DNA of 64,000 nt from Isochrysis galbana. Its lineage: Eukaryota; Haptophyta; Isochrysidales; Isochrysidaceae. The position numbers and the translations under genes are program-made. The stretch is taken from NCBI GenBank assembly GCA_018136815.1, contig CM030940.1, positions 1,680,213-1,744,212 on the forward strand, given 5' to 3'. Position 1 is the first letter of the stretch; every line of letters starts with the position of its first letter. Below the pieces are notes generated by a model. That model saw nothing but the letters and a program-made list of their open reading frames with translations. It searched no databases and was not told where the DNA came from. Positions 40,816 through 51,310 of this stretch are shown piece by piece.

Positions 40816-41896
40816 CGGAACCACTCCTACTCCCTCGTTCGCTGGTGGCGCTCCGTCGTAATACCAGTGGTGGGCCCTCGCGGGCCAGCGAAATGAAGGG
40901 GATCCCCAGTCGCAGCATCTCTGCGCGAGCTCGCAAGCCGTCGGCGAACCTCAACTAGAAGCTCCATCCTTGTAGAGTAGAGTATTTTAGAGAGGGGGCG
41001 GAGAGCTTGGGAGTGGCTGGCCTCGCTCTCGCCGGGGAATACAATAGGGGATGGGTGCGCGGGCTCTGGACCTCCGCTGTGAGAGAGATCGGGGGAGACC
41101 GTTTCGTCAAGACTCAGAACACTGAGGAAGCAGGAGGGTCTCCCCAGTCCTCCTCCTGATCTCAAACTATCTCAGCGCCGTGCCTTCCCGCCTGGATTCT
41201 TGGTTGCAGCGCCACCCCCCCCGCGCGCGAGGGGATTGCCTGAGCCGCGTGCGAGTGGACCCGCCCCCCCCCCCCCCCCCCCGCCCCGCCCCCCTCCCGC
41301 CTCCCTCCCGCCCCCCGCCCCCGCCCCCCACTCTCACTCGTCTCGCGCTCTCCCCAACCCTCTCTTCCCACCCCCCCACCACCCCTCCCTCCTGGGCTGC
41401 CTCTCTCCGATCTGTGGCCCGCGATGTGCAGGTGCGGCTCGGCGATTGCAGGGCGTCACGCTTGGCTGCCCCTGTGCGTCATGTGGAGGGGGTGGTTGGG
41501 TGGGGGCGGGGGAAGGGGGGGAGGGAGGCACCCTGAAAGCAGAGGGGAACGCGCAACGGGGCACATGGAAGGATGGGCGGGAACAGAGCATCGCACGCCG
41601 CTCCGCTCCCCTGTGCTTCTTCAGAGCGTGAGAGAGAGAGAGAGAGAGGAGGGAGCGGCGGCAGCGGGGCGGAGCACTCTAGGGAGGGGTAGCGGGGCAC
41701 GAGATCGCGATGATCGGGGAAAGTGGCAGGAGTCTTTGCCCGCTCACGCGTCTGAGCAGAGGCCATTCATGCAGGGGATCCTTTGAGCTTCGGCCCGAAG
41801 ACCGCTCGCGCGAGGGAGGCAGGTCATCGGCCTCACTTATTGAACGCCTCCCGTCGACTTCGTAGGTGGGTCTCGGGCCAACGAAAGCTAGATGGT
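40816..41896. other. Upstream region of the histidine kinase, C-rich and GA-rich
   Basis: C runs at about 41264-41310 and a GAGAGAG run at 41631-41650 precede the kinase gene. No separate gene is supported. An untranslated first exon could lie here. Confidence 0.4.
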
Positions 41897-44576
41897 ATGG
41901 GAGAGGCCGCAATTCTCACGGCCGAACGCGCACAAGGCCACATAGTGCATTGGCTCCACATGGCCAACGTATGGTCATGGATCTGTCACAAGTTCGCTAG
42001 GTCCCCGTCGCATACTATCGAAGGAGGAATTTCCCTGGTCGGCGTGCTTGGCGTCTCGACCCAAGCGCTTCTCATCCTTGTGGGTTGCTACGTTGAGGAT
42101 CGCCTCTTTGAGGACCTCACCAGAGCGCTGGGTGCGCTCATCGCCACCTTATTCGTGCTCTCCACAATCTTTGTCGAGCCGAGACGGAAGGCTGATCAAA
42201 GTGATGCGGGCAGACTCATGCCCAGTACCCATCTCTGGCTCGCCATCGTCCTTGGAGTCTGGTACTTGCTTTATTGTCCCATACAGCCAGCTCCTCACGG
42301 CTTCACCCTCGAGCCAGTGGTCGCTGCCTTTGGTGGCTTTATCATCCAGCTGTACCTCTCCGTGCGCAACTTCCCCGTGACGACTAGGTTGGGCATCCTA
42401 GCAGTCATATCGACGATACACATCGTTCGCCCGATGTTCTCCATCGGATGGCGCGAGCCAGTGATCATCATCGCGGGCGGCTTGACGGGCTTCTTCTGTG
42501 GGGCGGCCATCCACATAGACGCCATGAAGACACGCCGGCTAGTGGAGCTCGCGGAGGCGAACCGTCTCGCCGTAGCCAACCGCCACGCTGACTCGAAGCT
42601 CAATCACGTGATCAAGGGTCAATGTGGCGGCGCCGCCGCACTCGTCTCGATGCTTCTGCAGGCGATCCCTGCTGAGCTAGTCCTCGATTGCAGCTTAGAG
42701 CTCAAGCCGCATGAGATGCTCCAACAAATCCGTGGAATGCTAATGCAAGCTGTCGAGTGGTGCGGCCACGCCCCGTGCCGCAAACCAACCCCAAACTTGA
42801 ATCAGCCCGGGAACTGCATCAGCATGCCGCTCTGTGCGCGTCTTAGCCTGGTAGCTTCTCGATGCGGGTGCGTACGGGCGCCTTTCTTCATCTGCCGACG
42901 CACTTTGCCAGGTGCCACAAGCGCGAGGCCTTTGTGCAGCTTGAGGAGGGCTCCTACGTTTCGGCAAAAACGGAGGTTATGTTGCGCACTGAGCTCAAGC
43001 GTATGCTCGGATCTCGCGCCGAAGTTGATGCCGTGGAGTGCGTAATGGTCGATGCGACCGTGCTCGAGCTAGTGTTACAGGAGGCTGCTGCCAACGTGTC
43101 CAAGCACTCCCCGCCCAGGGAGCCCTTCCAAGTCGAGGCAGTGCTCCAAAAGAGTGCGCAGCAGCACCCGCATCGAGCCACCCCCCCCCGCACCCCACCC
43201 CACCCCACCCCCCGGGCACTTCGCGCATGACCCCGCCATCTCCATGCCCACGCTGCGCAGATCCAGAAAGAGTGGCGGAGTGGCTACACCTCAAAATCAC
43301 CAACCGCAATCGTCCAGGCGTGCCGTGCCTCTCTGCCGCCGAGTGCCTTTCAGTCTTTGAGAAGGGGTTCCACAAGCCAACTGGTAGCGTCTCATCCGGG
43401 TATGCAAGCAAGCCCCCGTGAACCGAGATGGGTCTCAGCCCCCGCCCGGCATATGACATCCTCATTCCTCTCGTCTGCAGCAACGGACTCGGCCTCTCCT
43501 CGATCAAGTTGGCGGTGGAATCGATTGGCGGCAGTGTTTGGTTGGAGGCCAATCAGCATCATACGATGCTACATGCCGTGCTTCCGGCGACACGGTGCAT
43601 AGCTGGCACTTCGGCACCGACTTCCGACCCACAGGATGACTCTCCCGAGGTGCAGCCGCATTTGACGGCCTTGAGCGAGAGCGGCGTGCCTGTTGCCACG
43701 CCTGCGCTTCGGCAAATAGTAGTGCATCCTTCCGTGGAGGAGAACCGTGCGGCTATGAAGATGGAACACGAGCCGCACCCGAACGCGCCCTTTACCGTGC
43801 CACCGCCCGTCTGCATCGGCATCGACGACTCGGCGATGCTCCGGAGAGTGCAGGTGCGCGCGGCAGCCAAGTCCTTACGAGGTCTCGCGGGTAATTTTGT
43901 CAATTTCACGCCTGAAGCCCAACGCTCGTCCTACAACGCGTTCCCACTCCGCCCCTCCCCCGTCAGGCGACACTATTCCGCTTCTTTCTCAAGGCAGACA
44001 CCGAGCGTAGTGCAAGCGTAGGGTCCTGCGCCCTTGAGGTCGAGGCCTTTGTGGACATTGTGATGGGCAAGCGCACCATGTAAGCCTTCCCGCTACTCCC
44101 CTCACTTTCGCAGCGCGTGGCGCTGAGTGCTCCCAGGTCTCGTCGCAGCAGTTGGACTTGGCGGAAATCCGACCCGACTCTTCTCCCCCGACATCCGCCA
44201 GACTAATGCCCTTGCGTATGCCCCTCTGCTCAGCTCGCTCGAGCCTGCCGACCTTCCTCCGGCTGACATTGCTGTTCTCGACGAAAACATTGATGTCGAA
44301 CTTGATGACACCACATTAGAGGTGAAAGGGTCCCATCTGGCGCTAGAATTACGTAAAAGGGGATTCACTGGTGTCGTATGCATCCTAAGTGGCTCCTCGT
44401 TGGAGGTGCTTCAGGGCCTGGCGAGGCTCCCGGGGGTGGATTTTGTCTTTGACAAGGGCCAGGACGCGAGGAACATTGGCAAGGAGCTCTTGGCAGCCCA
44501 TGAGGCGGCGTTCCGCAGGTCGCGGCAGCATAGAGCGGTGTCCACGGGCCACGGGAGGGATCTGGAAAGGGCATGA
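41897..44576 (+). CDS. Membrane hybrid histidine kinase with C-terminal receiver domain
   Basis: Six exons join in phase: 41897-42759, 42912-43153, 43261-43399, 43481-43853, 43967-44079 and 44234-44576 (690 aa). The start MGEAAILTAERAQ is the first ATG in frame that precedes the membrane region. About six hydrophobic segments lie at residues 42-205. A dimerisation-type helix follows with LNHVIKGQ (candidate phospho-His near 237). Next is an HATPase domain with N box LVLQEAAANVSKHS and G box GNGLGLSSIKLAVESIGGS, the latter completed by splicing. The C-terminal receiver has acidic pair IDDSAMLRRV, phospho-acceptor VLDENID, switch Ser CILSGSS and Lys FDKGQ. It would sense a membrane signal and pass phosphate internally. 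The signal is unknown. The His assignment is the weakest part. Confidence 0.83.
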
Positions 44577-45299
44577 CTAGAACTAGAACTCGTGTTGTCA
44601 CGTGTGGAGCAAGTACAGAAGTTAGGAGCTATGTGTAAAGGAGCAATAACACCTCTCTTCTCGGAGGAATCAGTACTGATCCGTGGTATAGAACGATATA
44701 CCAAACTATGCAAAGCCCTTCCCTTTTGCCAACACGGCAAGGACCGCCCCAGCAGACATGGGCAGACAATCGAAAAAAGGATCGGCCTAAACGACCTTAG
44801 GTCCAGGTGCAGGTGCGCATCCGACGAAAGTTTCCAGACGGCACGCAACACGCATGACGTCCCACGTCCCATGCGCATCAGTACACAGTAGACAGTAGGC
44901 ACACTTTCGGCGCAACTAGGTTTATACTTATACGACTTAGTTCAGCACTAATCTTATGATTGGTCGCCATGGAGGGGGACCTCGCGCCCAACCCCACTCC
45001 GCCACTCTCTCGACTCCCCTCATGGGGCGCGAGAACCATCCCTCCCCCTGCGCTGCCTCTTGGCATGCAGGGGGGACTCATCCAGCATCCGAACCCACGA
45101 GCGTAACTCGGAAACACCCGCGCTTGCTCGTAAAATCGCGCGCCACAAAATAGACACACAAAAGGCCTGCTCAGAACCCATGCTCCAAACTAAAAAAAAA
45201 CTTCTTAAAATTCCCCGCTACGCGTGCGGCGTGAGGCAGTGTGCTTATGTACCTCCCTACTACCCAACCTTAACCCCTAACAACCCCCTCCCCCTTTCC
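44577..45299. mobile_element. Spacer with a 5' fragment of the non-LTR family
   Basis: The box AACTAGGTTTATACTTA (44914-44930) is followed 38 bp later by ATGGAGGGGGACCTCGCGCCC (44969), a variant of the family's ATG context. The homology fades by about 45110. No host gene is supported. Confidence 0.5.
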
Positions 45300-45767
45300 A
45301 AGTTCCCTCTATAGCGGAGAAGCTGGTTCCGGGGAGGCCGCGCGACAGGAGAGCGAGGGGGCGACGGGAGGGGAACGACGGTACGACGGAAGAGCCGATG
45401 CGATCGACAGTTACGAGGGGAGAGTTAGTAGAAGTAAGGAGGGAATCTACAAGACTTCCCGTGCACTGATGACAACAAGGGCGCGGAGGGTAGGCTAACC
45501 GCTGGGGAAAACCCACGACGGCGAACACCTGCGACGAAAACGAGGACGAGCGCGAGGGAAAACGTAGCAAGGAGGGACCCAGGCGATCGCAAAGCACAAG
45601 GACCAGGCCTGGGAATCAGGGCGCACAGGCCACAAGGAGGCGCAAACATGCAAGGAGTGAGTGATGAGTTACGGATGGCGAGCGGCGCGTAGAACATCTA
45701 TCGAGTAAAGAACGACTAACGAGTACAGTTGAAGGCCGCGGACGCGGTCGATCGCGAATGCGGCAGG
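45300..45767 (-). mobile_element. LTR-like sequence, minus orientation
   Basis: On the minus strand it begins near TGCCGCATTCGCGATCGAC (45765-45747), a variant of the LTR start. It shares several blocks (CAGTTACG..., AAGTAAGGAGGGAATC, AGCGAGGGGGCGAC) with 62930-63375. No coding region remains. Confidence 0.5.
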
Positions 45768-46017
45768 AAACCGAAGACAAAGGAATCAAGGGGGGAAAGG
45801 GAGGAGGTGGGGAGAGGGGATGTAAGGGCGGTGTCGTGGCAGTGACAGGGTAACCTAGGATTAGTAGGCGTGTAGCCCGGAAACTTCAGATGTTTTTTTT
45901 TCATAGGAGTAAAGTATAAGAAACGTTGTTGAGTGAGAAGCTCTAGCCTCTAACTGTATACTCTAAGGTTGCATGCACCTACAAAATTAGGGGCCGTTCG
46001 CGTGTCGACGGTCCGCG
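45768..46017. repeat. Copy of the dispersed repeat family and Trm7 upstream region
   Basis: GAAGACAAAGGAATCAAGGGGG begins at about 45772 and ACTTCAGATGTTTTTTTTT ends at 45903, in the same order as at 52273-52413. The remaining 110 bp form the immediate promoter region of the gene at 46018. Confidence 0.55.
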
Positions 46018-46103
46018 ATGGGTGCGCTGCACTGCACCGCGCCGGCCGCCTCTCTCTCTCCCTCCCTCCCTCCCTCCCTCCCTCCCTCCCTCCCTCCCTC
46101 CCT

Positions 46104-46200
<97 letters not shown>

Positions 46201-48289
46201 CCCCCCCCCCCCCCCCACCCACCCACCCCACCCCACCCCCGTTTCCCCCCCATCCCTCCCTCCCCCTTCCCCGCGTGCACTCGCTCTCTCTTCTTCTCTC
46301 CCTTCCTTTCCATCCTCTCCCTTCAGACCTCCTCTCTACATCGACTTTCATGTTCATACGGATCCCACCGCCACAGGCAAGGCCTCAAAGGACAAGCGCG
46401 ACATCTACTACCGGCGTGCCAAGGAGGAGGGCTGGCGGGCGCGCTCTGCGTATAAACTTCTCCAGCTCGACGACGAGTTCGGCCTCTTTGAAGGGGTCAC
46501 ACGCGTGGTGGACCTGTGCGCGGCGCCTGGCTCGTGGTCGCAGGTGCTCGCCAGACGATGCGCCGCCAATGCAGCGCGGAGGGACCAGGTCAAGATTGTG
46601 GCGATCGACTTGCAGGAAATGGCACCGGTGTGTGGCCTGTAACGGGAAGGGGAGAGGGAGGGGAATGGCAGAAGGGTGAGAATCGGCTCTGGAGAGGTGC
46701 TGGAGGAACAAAGGGGCGGTCATAAGAAGGACGGCAGCTGGTCGCAATTCGTTGGCGCGCTATGAGAGGTGTGCTCCGGGTGGACTTCTGGGAAGGTTGG
46801 TAGCCTTTCAGGCGAGGGACGGGGTGAATATGAAGCTTCATGAGATGGCATCCATGCATGCGGTAGTGGGTTTAATGGGCGGGCGTCAGGAGGGGGAGGA
46901 GGGGGAGGCTGCTGAGTCAGACAGCTCCGGCTTGTTCGCATGACTAATGGCACACGAGCTTTGCATTGCGGGCGCCATTCGTGGGCCATGCACCTGGCTG
47001 CATGCGCACGTGCGCACTGCTCGCGCATGTTAGCATCTAGGCCAACCTTTCGACCGAGACATTGCGAATAGTCGTGTAGCGTATGCTCTGAGGCTCTCGG
47101 CACTAGGCGATCTGCGTGGGCTCGGGGTGGGAACAAGTGTCCCCATGCCGGGTTGCTCGCGTGGAATCACACCAGCGGTAGCCCGTGGTTGCGCTCACGA
47201 CGTGTCACCTCATCATTAGCGTGCCCTAGCCTGTGCAGATTGAGGGCGTCGATCAAATCACTGGAGATATTACGGATGCTGCGGTCGCAGCTCAGGTGCT
47301 CTCCATGTTCCGCGACGGCGAGGCGGATAGGTATGCCGACCTGGTTGTCTGCGACGGCGCACCCGATGTGACAGGTGCGGCACGCATGCGTTGTACACCT
47401 GGAGTGAGAGCAAAGGCACACGGCATAAGCGGGTTGCTCTAAGCACCTGCCCCATGTTGAGCGTGTTCTTGCCCTTAAGCGGTGTGCACTTCCAACTAGT
47501 GGTGCGTGCAGCGTGCATCCCGAACTCATGCGCCGCTCATCGACCTTCTCTGAGCGAGCCGCAAGTTCCGATGGATTGATCGCCCAGAATGCCGGACTCC
47601 TTGTTGCAAACGCCGACACTATCAGAGCGTTTGGGCCTTCAGGAATGCACGATTTGGATGAGTACCTTCAAGCTCAACTTCTACTGTCTGCATTGGGAAT
47701 CACCACACAGCTGCTTCGCCATGGCGGTACTTTCGTTGCCAAGATCTTCCGTGGCAAAGATATTACTCTATTGTACGCTCAGCTCAAGCTCTTCTTCCCA
47801 TTCGTGGTGTGTGCGAAGCCAAAGTCGTCGCGCAACTCATCTGTGGAGGCGTTTGTCGTCTGCCGCAATTTCAGCCCACCCGAGGGGTTGGACTTGGAGG
47901 CGATCGCCGGGCTTTCTACGTGGCATTATCCAAGTGAGGAGCTCAAAAATAGCCTTAGCCGTATCACCGTCCCATTTGTGGCATGCGGCGACCTAAGCGG
48001 TTACGACGCCGACGCCAACTATCCGTTGCCCGAGGGAAAGGACGGCAATGCCTACGTCGTTCAAGAGCCTGTACAGAAGCCCACAACACCCGCTTATCGT
48101 GCTTTCCTCGAAGCCCATGCGTCCGGGAGGCAACTCGTTCTCGATGTTGCCCGGCCGGGGACCAACAATAATGCCGCCCCCCCTGCGCGGTGCCCGGTGC
48201 TAGATGACCCAGAAGTAGACGTCTTCGTCACTAGCAGCGTGCATGATGGCCCTGGCGACTGTTCCATGTTTGACGCATTGATACAGTGA
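46018..48289 (+). CDS. TRM7: Trm7/FTSJ1-type tRNA 2'-O-ribose methyltransferase
   Basis: Four exons join in phase: 46018-46021 (ATGG), 46377-46627, 47239-47374 and 47643-48289 (345 aa). Splicing the 4-base first exon gives [20 protein letters not shown], the canonical Trm7 N-terminus. RrmJ/FtsJ-fold motifs follow: RSAYKLLQ with K28, the SAM loop [26 protein letters not shown] with D124, [10 protein letters not shown] with K164 and SSVEAFVVC with E199. Together these make the complete K-D-K-E catalytic tetrad. Family members methylate positions 32 and 34 of the tRNA anticodon loop with partner subunits, in the cytoplasm. A C-terminal extension after [14 protein letters not shown] is poorly conserved. 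Intron 1 (355 nt) is mostly a CT/C microsatellite. Confidence 0.92.
46049..46217 (+). repeat. (CCTC)n-(CT)n-(C)n microsatellite inside Trm7 intron 1
   Basis: About 60 bp of CCTC repeats, about 90 bp of CT repeats and 18 C residues, interrupted little. It acts as an extreme polypyrimidine tract 160 bp before the acceptor at 46376. Confidence 0.95.
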
Positions 48290-48686
48290 AGGTTGATGGG
48301 CGGACCAGAGTAGGTACCCTAGTAGTCGTCCTACTTGCCACACAATAATAAAGTGACTGAGTATTAGTGCCAATACTGCCACTAGTCATGCACCAACGCA
48401 TGCCAAACCACGGCATGAATGACTACACTAGCAGCCTTATGAGCCTCAGCCGGAGATCATAAACCACATTTTATGATTTCGGGAATGGGCGCAAAGTGCA
48501 CAATAGGATCGACAGTGTCAACAAGTAACAAACACCGTCCATTTCCATTCGCCTATCTGGGTACTAGACTAGGTACTAGAAAGCACCAGCTGCAAGACTT
48601 CAATCAACTACAGCAAGGCCGCCCAGGCCCACACAACCTCCTACACCTACAACCGACTTACTACCGCCGCCATGCATGCTAGCCAG
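48290..48686. other. Intergenic between convergent genes
   Basis: No coding signal. It probably carries the 3' ends of Trm7 (+) and the acidic-protein gene (-). Confidence 0.5.
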
Positions 48687-50090
48687 CTACGTTCTACGTT
48701 CCCGCTGCGCCGCAGCCGCCGCACACCGCACACCACCACGAAAGCGAACGCGCGGGGGCACTAAGAGCGTGCGGAGCGCCGGCGCTTCTCCGACCCCTGC
48801 TCGCGGGTGCCGCGTCGCTCCCGTGCAACAGTCGCGTGCGTGGGAAGAGAAGGAAGGTGGACGGCTGGTGTCTGGTGTGGTCACCAGAAGAGGGTGAGTT
48901 TTTTTGCAACCGCACGTGCGTGCGCAAGCACAATCGCCGGCAGCGTCAATTTGGCCGCGAAGTCGTCGCCGAGGTGGGAAGGCCGGGCGGCACCGCAGTA
49001 GATGTGCCGACTCACTATTCGTCGAACAAGGCGTGGCCGCCACATCTACCGCTTCGTCGGTCAGGTCAATGTGCATGGAGTCATTGGAAACACCAGCCGC
49101 GACATCGCTCAAGTCCACCGCTGAGGAGCCACTGTTCACGACGGCCTCCTCCTCAACTGGCTCCTCCGGCTCCTTCGCCCCATCGGGCTCCTTGGCCATC
49201 TCCCAAAAGTCAAACATGTCGTCGTCGTCCTTCTCGTCAACGATGGGCTCCAACATAGCGTCCGCTTGAGCGTCGGACGCATGGTCCTCCATCACACGCG
49301 AGGCATCCGTGGAGGTCTCGATCGCGGCCTCCGCGGAGGTCGGCTCGGCTGCGGTCTCCGCGGACTCCTCGAGCTGAGTCAGTTCCTCCAGCTGCGTGGC
49401 CACCTCCAACCCCTCCTGAGCGGGTGCGTCGGACGTCTCCTCTTCCTTCTCCTCCGTCTTCTCCTCACCCTCCTTTTCGTTCGCCTTGGCAGGAGCGGGC
49501 GCCTCGGCGGTCTCGGCCTCCTCGGCGGTCTCGCCCTTCTCCTCCTCCTCGAGCTGCGTGGCCTCTTCCAGCTGCGTGGCCTCTTCGAACCGAGTGAAGA
49601 CTTCTCCGACTGGTGCGTCGGACGCAGCCGTCTTCTCATTCTCCGCCTTCTCCGCCTTCTCGTCCTCTTCCTCGGCTTCCTTCTCATCGGCGAGAGCGAG
49701 CGCGTGGGCGGTCTCGACCTCCTCCATCGACTCGGCTGGCTCCTCGACATCCGCAACCCGCGCGATGGGAACAAGAAGACCTGGAGCGTCCGACGCACAG
49801 TCCTCGTTCTCCTCTTCTCCTCCCACAGGCCCGGAGTCCTCGTCGGTGGTGGTGGTGGTGGCCTCATCGGTCGGGGAAAGGGCCTCCTCCTCGGCATCAG
49901 GAACGCGAACAGGATCCGCCTCCTCCGCCGCGCCCTTGGAGCAGGAAGAGGAACGAGTCGTGCGAGCAGCGCTTGCGCTCGGCGTCCAGTCGACAGGTGG
50001 CTGTGTCGAGCGAGTCGAACGAAACCAGCGAGCAGGAGCACGAGAGGAGAGGACGGAGGACCGTACCGATGCGCGCCGAGTCGTCACCAT
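48687..50090 (-). CDS. Acidic, Glu-rich disordered protein with repeat motifs and SIM-like sites
   Basis: A 467-residue frame from ATG 50088-50090 (MVTTRRASVRSSVLSS) to 48687. The N-terminal 60 residues are basic and Ser/Arg-rich. Residues about 60-340 are strongly acidic with repeats of ATQLEE (FEEATQLEEATQLEEEEK, then VATQLEELTQLEE) and of SDAP. Around 300-345 are DDDDMFDFWEMAKEPDG and two adjacent motifs resembling SUMO-interacting motifs (SAVDLSDVA and MHIDLTDEAVDV). After about residue 365 the composition switches to Arg/Pro/Cys-rich, which suggests that the true C-terminus ends earlier through an unrecognised intron. No domain is recognised. A nuclear role is only a guess from the basic tail and SIM-like motifs. 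Confidence 0.5.
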   Translation of the reverse strand: MVTTRRASVRSSVLSSRAPARWFRSTRSTQPPVDWTPSASAARTTRSSSCSKGAAEEADPVRVPDAEEEALSPTDEATTTTTDEDSGPVGGEEENEDCASDAPGLLVPIARVADVEEPAESMEEVETAHALALADEKEAEEEDEKAEKAENEKTAASDAPVGEVFTRFEEATQLEEATQLEEEEKGETAEEAETAEAPAPAKANEKEGEEKTEEKEEETSDAPAQEGLEVATQLEELTQLEESAETAAEPTSAEAAIETSTDASRVMEDHASDAQADAMLEPIVDEKDDDDMFDFWEMAKEPDGAKEPEEPVEEEAVVNSGSSAVDLSDVAAGVSNDSMHIDLTDEAVDVAATPCSTNSESAHLLRCRPAFPPRRRLRGQIDAAGDCACARTCGCKKTHPLLVTTPDTSRPPSFSSHARDCCTGATRHPRAGVGEAPALRTLLVPPRVRFRGGVRCAAAAAQRERRT

Positions 50091-50387
50091 CGTGAGGAAG
50101 ACGAGGGCGAGGAGAGAGCTGGAGGGTGAGCGAGGAGGGAGGAGGGAGGCAGGCAGTAGGAGCCGTCTCTCTCTGGTAGGTCGATGAGAGGGGGAGGAGG
50201 GGACCCGGGGAGGGGGCCCCGGGGGAGCGGAGAGACCCCAAGACCTCGATTGTTTACGTTAGTGTTTTCGCAATATACGGTAATATTTTCCTCGGTCCCA
50301 GGGGTGCCCCCGCGGTTCCCGACCGCCTCTGCGTCCAGAGTCCCCCGCGGAAAGAGTGAACGCACGGCGTGCACCTTCCTGGAAGTT
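50091..50387. other. Upstream region of the acidic-protein gene
   Basis: GA-rich and G-rich stretches (50110-50230). No gene is recognised. Confidence 0.4.
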
Positions 50388-50700
50388 GCTATGCGCACGC
50401 ACGGCGCCCCGCGGGGGGGGGAGCCGATGTGCATACGCACGGCGTGCACAATGATTGCAAGCAATCACACGTGCTGCGCAAACGAAACGTCTCGTATATG
50501 GCTACTTTACGTTAATGTGGGCCTTAGGGAAAAAAGTTTCTATGCGCACGCACGGCGCCCTCGCGAGGGGGAAGTCGATGCGCATACGCACGGCGTGCTC
50601 AATGATTGCAAGTAATCACATGTGCTGCGTAAACGAAACATCTCGTATACGGCGACTTTATGTTAAAAAAAGTTTCTATGCACATCTCGTATACGGCGAT
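50388..50700 (+). repeat. Tandem repeat, period about 151 bp, 2.1 copies
   Basis: TTTCTATGCGCACGCACGGC at about 50537 matches the start of an earlier unit at 50388. The shared order is CTATGCGCACGCACGGCGCC, CATACGCACGGCGTGC, AATGATTGCAAG, TGTGCTGCG and AACGAAACRTCTCGTATA. A third partial copy begins near 50677. Confidence 0.8.
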
Positions 50701-50751
50701 TAGCTTTGTTTTGTACCACTATTGTTCATAACTAAAAAGAAAACAGATTGT

Positions 50752-50780
50752 GGTCCTCTTTTGACGGAACGCGACTTTGG
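50752..50780 (-). repeat. Solo end of the GGTCGCGTTCC TIR family
   Basis: The reverse complement reads GTCGCGTTCCGTCAAAAGAGGACCA, one or two substitutions from the ends at 23520 and 26031. No partner end was found nearby. Confidence 0.65.
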
Positions 50781-50969
50781 GCACAGGAGCCGGCGAGCCA
50801 CGCCCGCGCATCACCACGAACGCCACGAACAAAGCTGCCATGCTGGTAGCAGACAGCAAGCAACACATCTACAGCACAACCCACAGCCACACCACCCACA
50901 CCTCACCAGAGGGACGCTCCAACAAGGGAGGCCTCCGGGCCCGGCCCTTACACAGCCGCGATACCGCCC

Positions 50970-51310
50970 TCGCGCTCCGGCGCGAGGGGCTGGCGCAGGC
51001 CTGCCGCAGGCGCGCCATCGCGCGTGCCGCAGGAGAGGGGTGAGAGAGCGCGGAGAAGGGGGCGGGCGGAGCGAGAGCTCCGACCACCAAAAAATAGGTA
51101 AGTCCCGCGCCTGTTTACAAGGTAAGTCGGGATTGAGTCCGCCGCCTACCTGGGACACAGGAGGAAGGGGGGGAAAGATCACCGGGGGGGGGGGGGGGGG
51201 GGCACCAGCAAAGCATATCTAAGCCCTTTACCCCTATCCCCCTAGTAGTATACGGGGTTAGTCGCCTGATGGCGGGGCTCCCCCCTTCAGCCCCCTATCA
51301 TTCCCGTTCT
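50970..51310 (+). repeat. Dispersed repeat, inverted relative to 59735-60030
   Basis: In order it contains CAGGCCTGCCGCAGGCGCGCCATCGCGCG, GCGGAGCGAGAGCTC, TAGGTAAGTCCCGCGCCTGTTTAC, a long G run (51183-51202), ATATCTAAGCCCTTTACCCCTATCCCC and CTGATGGCGGGGCTCCCCCC. The same blocks occur in reverse order and complement at 59735-60030. A truncated relative of the GGTAAG...CTGTTTAC block lies at 52028-52051. Confidence 0.75.

Noticed and set aside
45969..46679. Long plus-strand ORF beginning in the CT repeat and entering Trm7
   Set aside because: The repeat-encoded LSLSLS and PPPP part is intronic. The ATGG exon at 46018 joined to 46377 gives the conserved Trm7 start.
48836..49258. Plus-strand ORF with Cys-rich WCLVWSPEEGEFFCNRTCVRKH, zinc-finger-like
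   Set aside because: It is antisense to the acidic protein's 3' part and has only three Cys and one His in no known spacing. Probably a chance frame.
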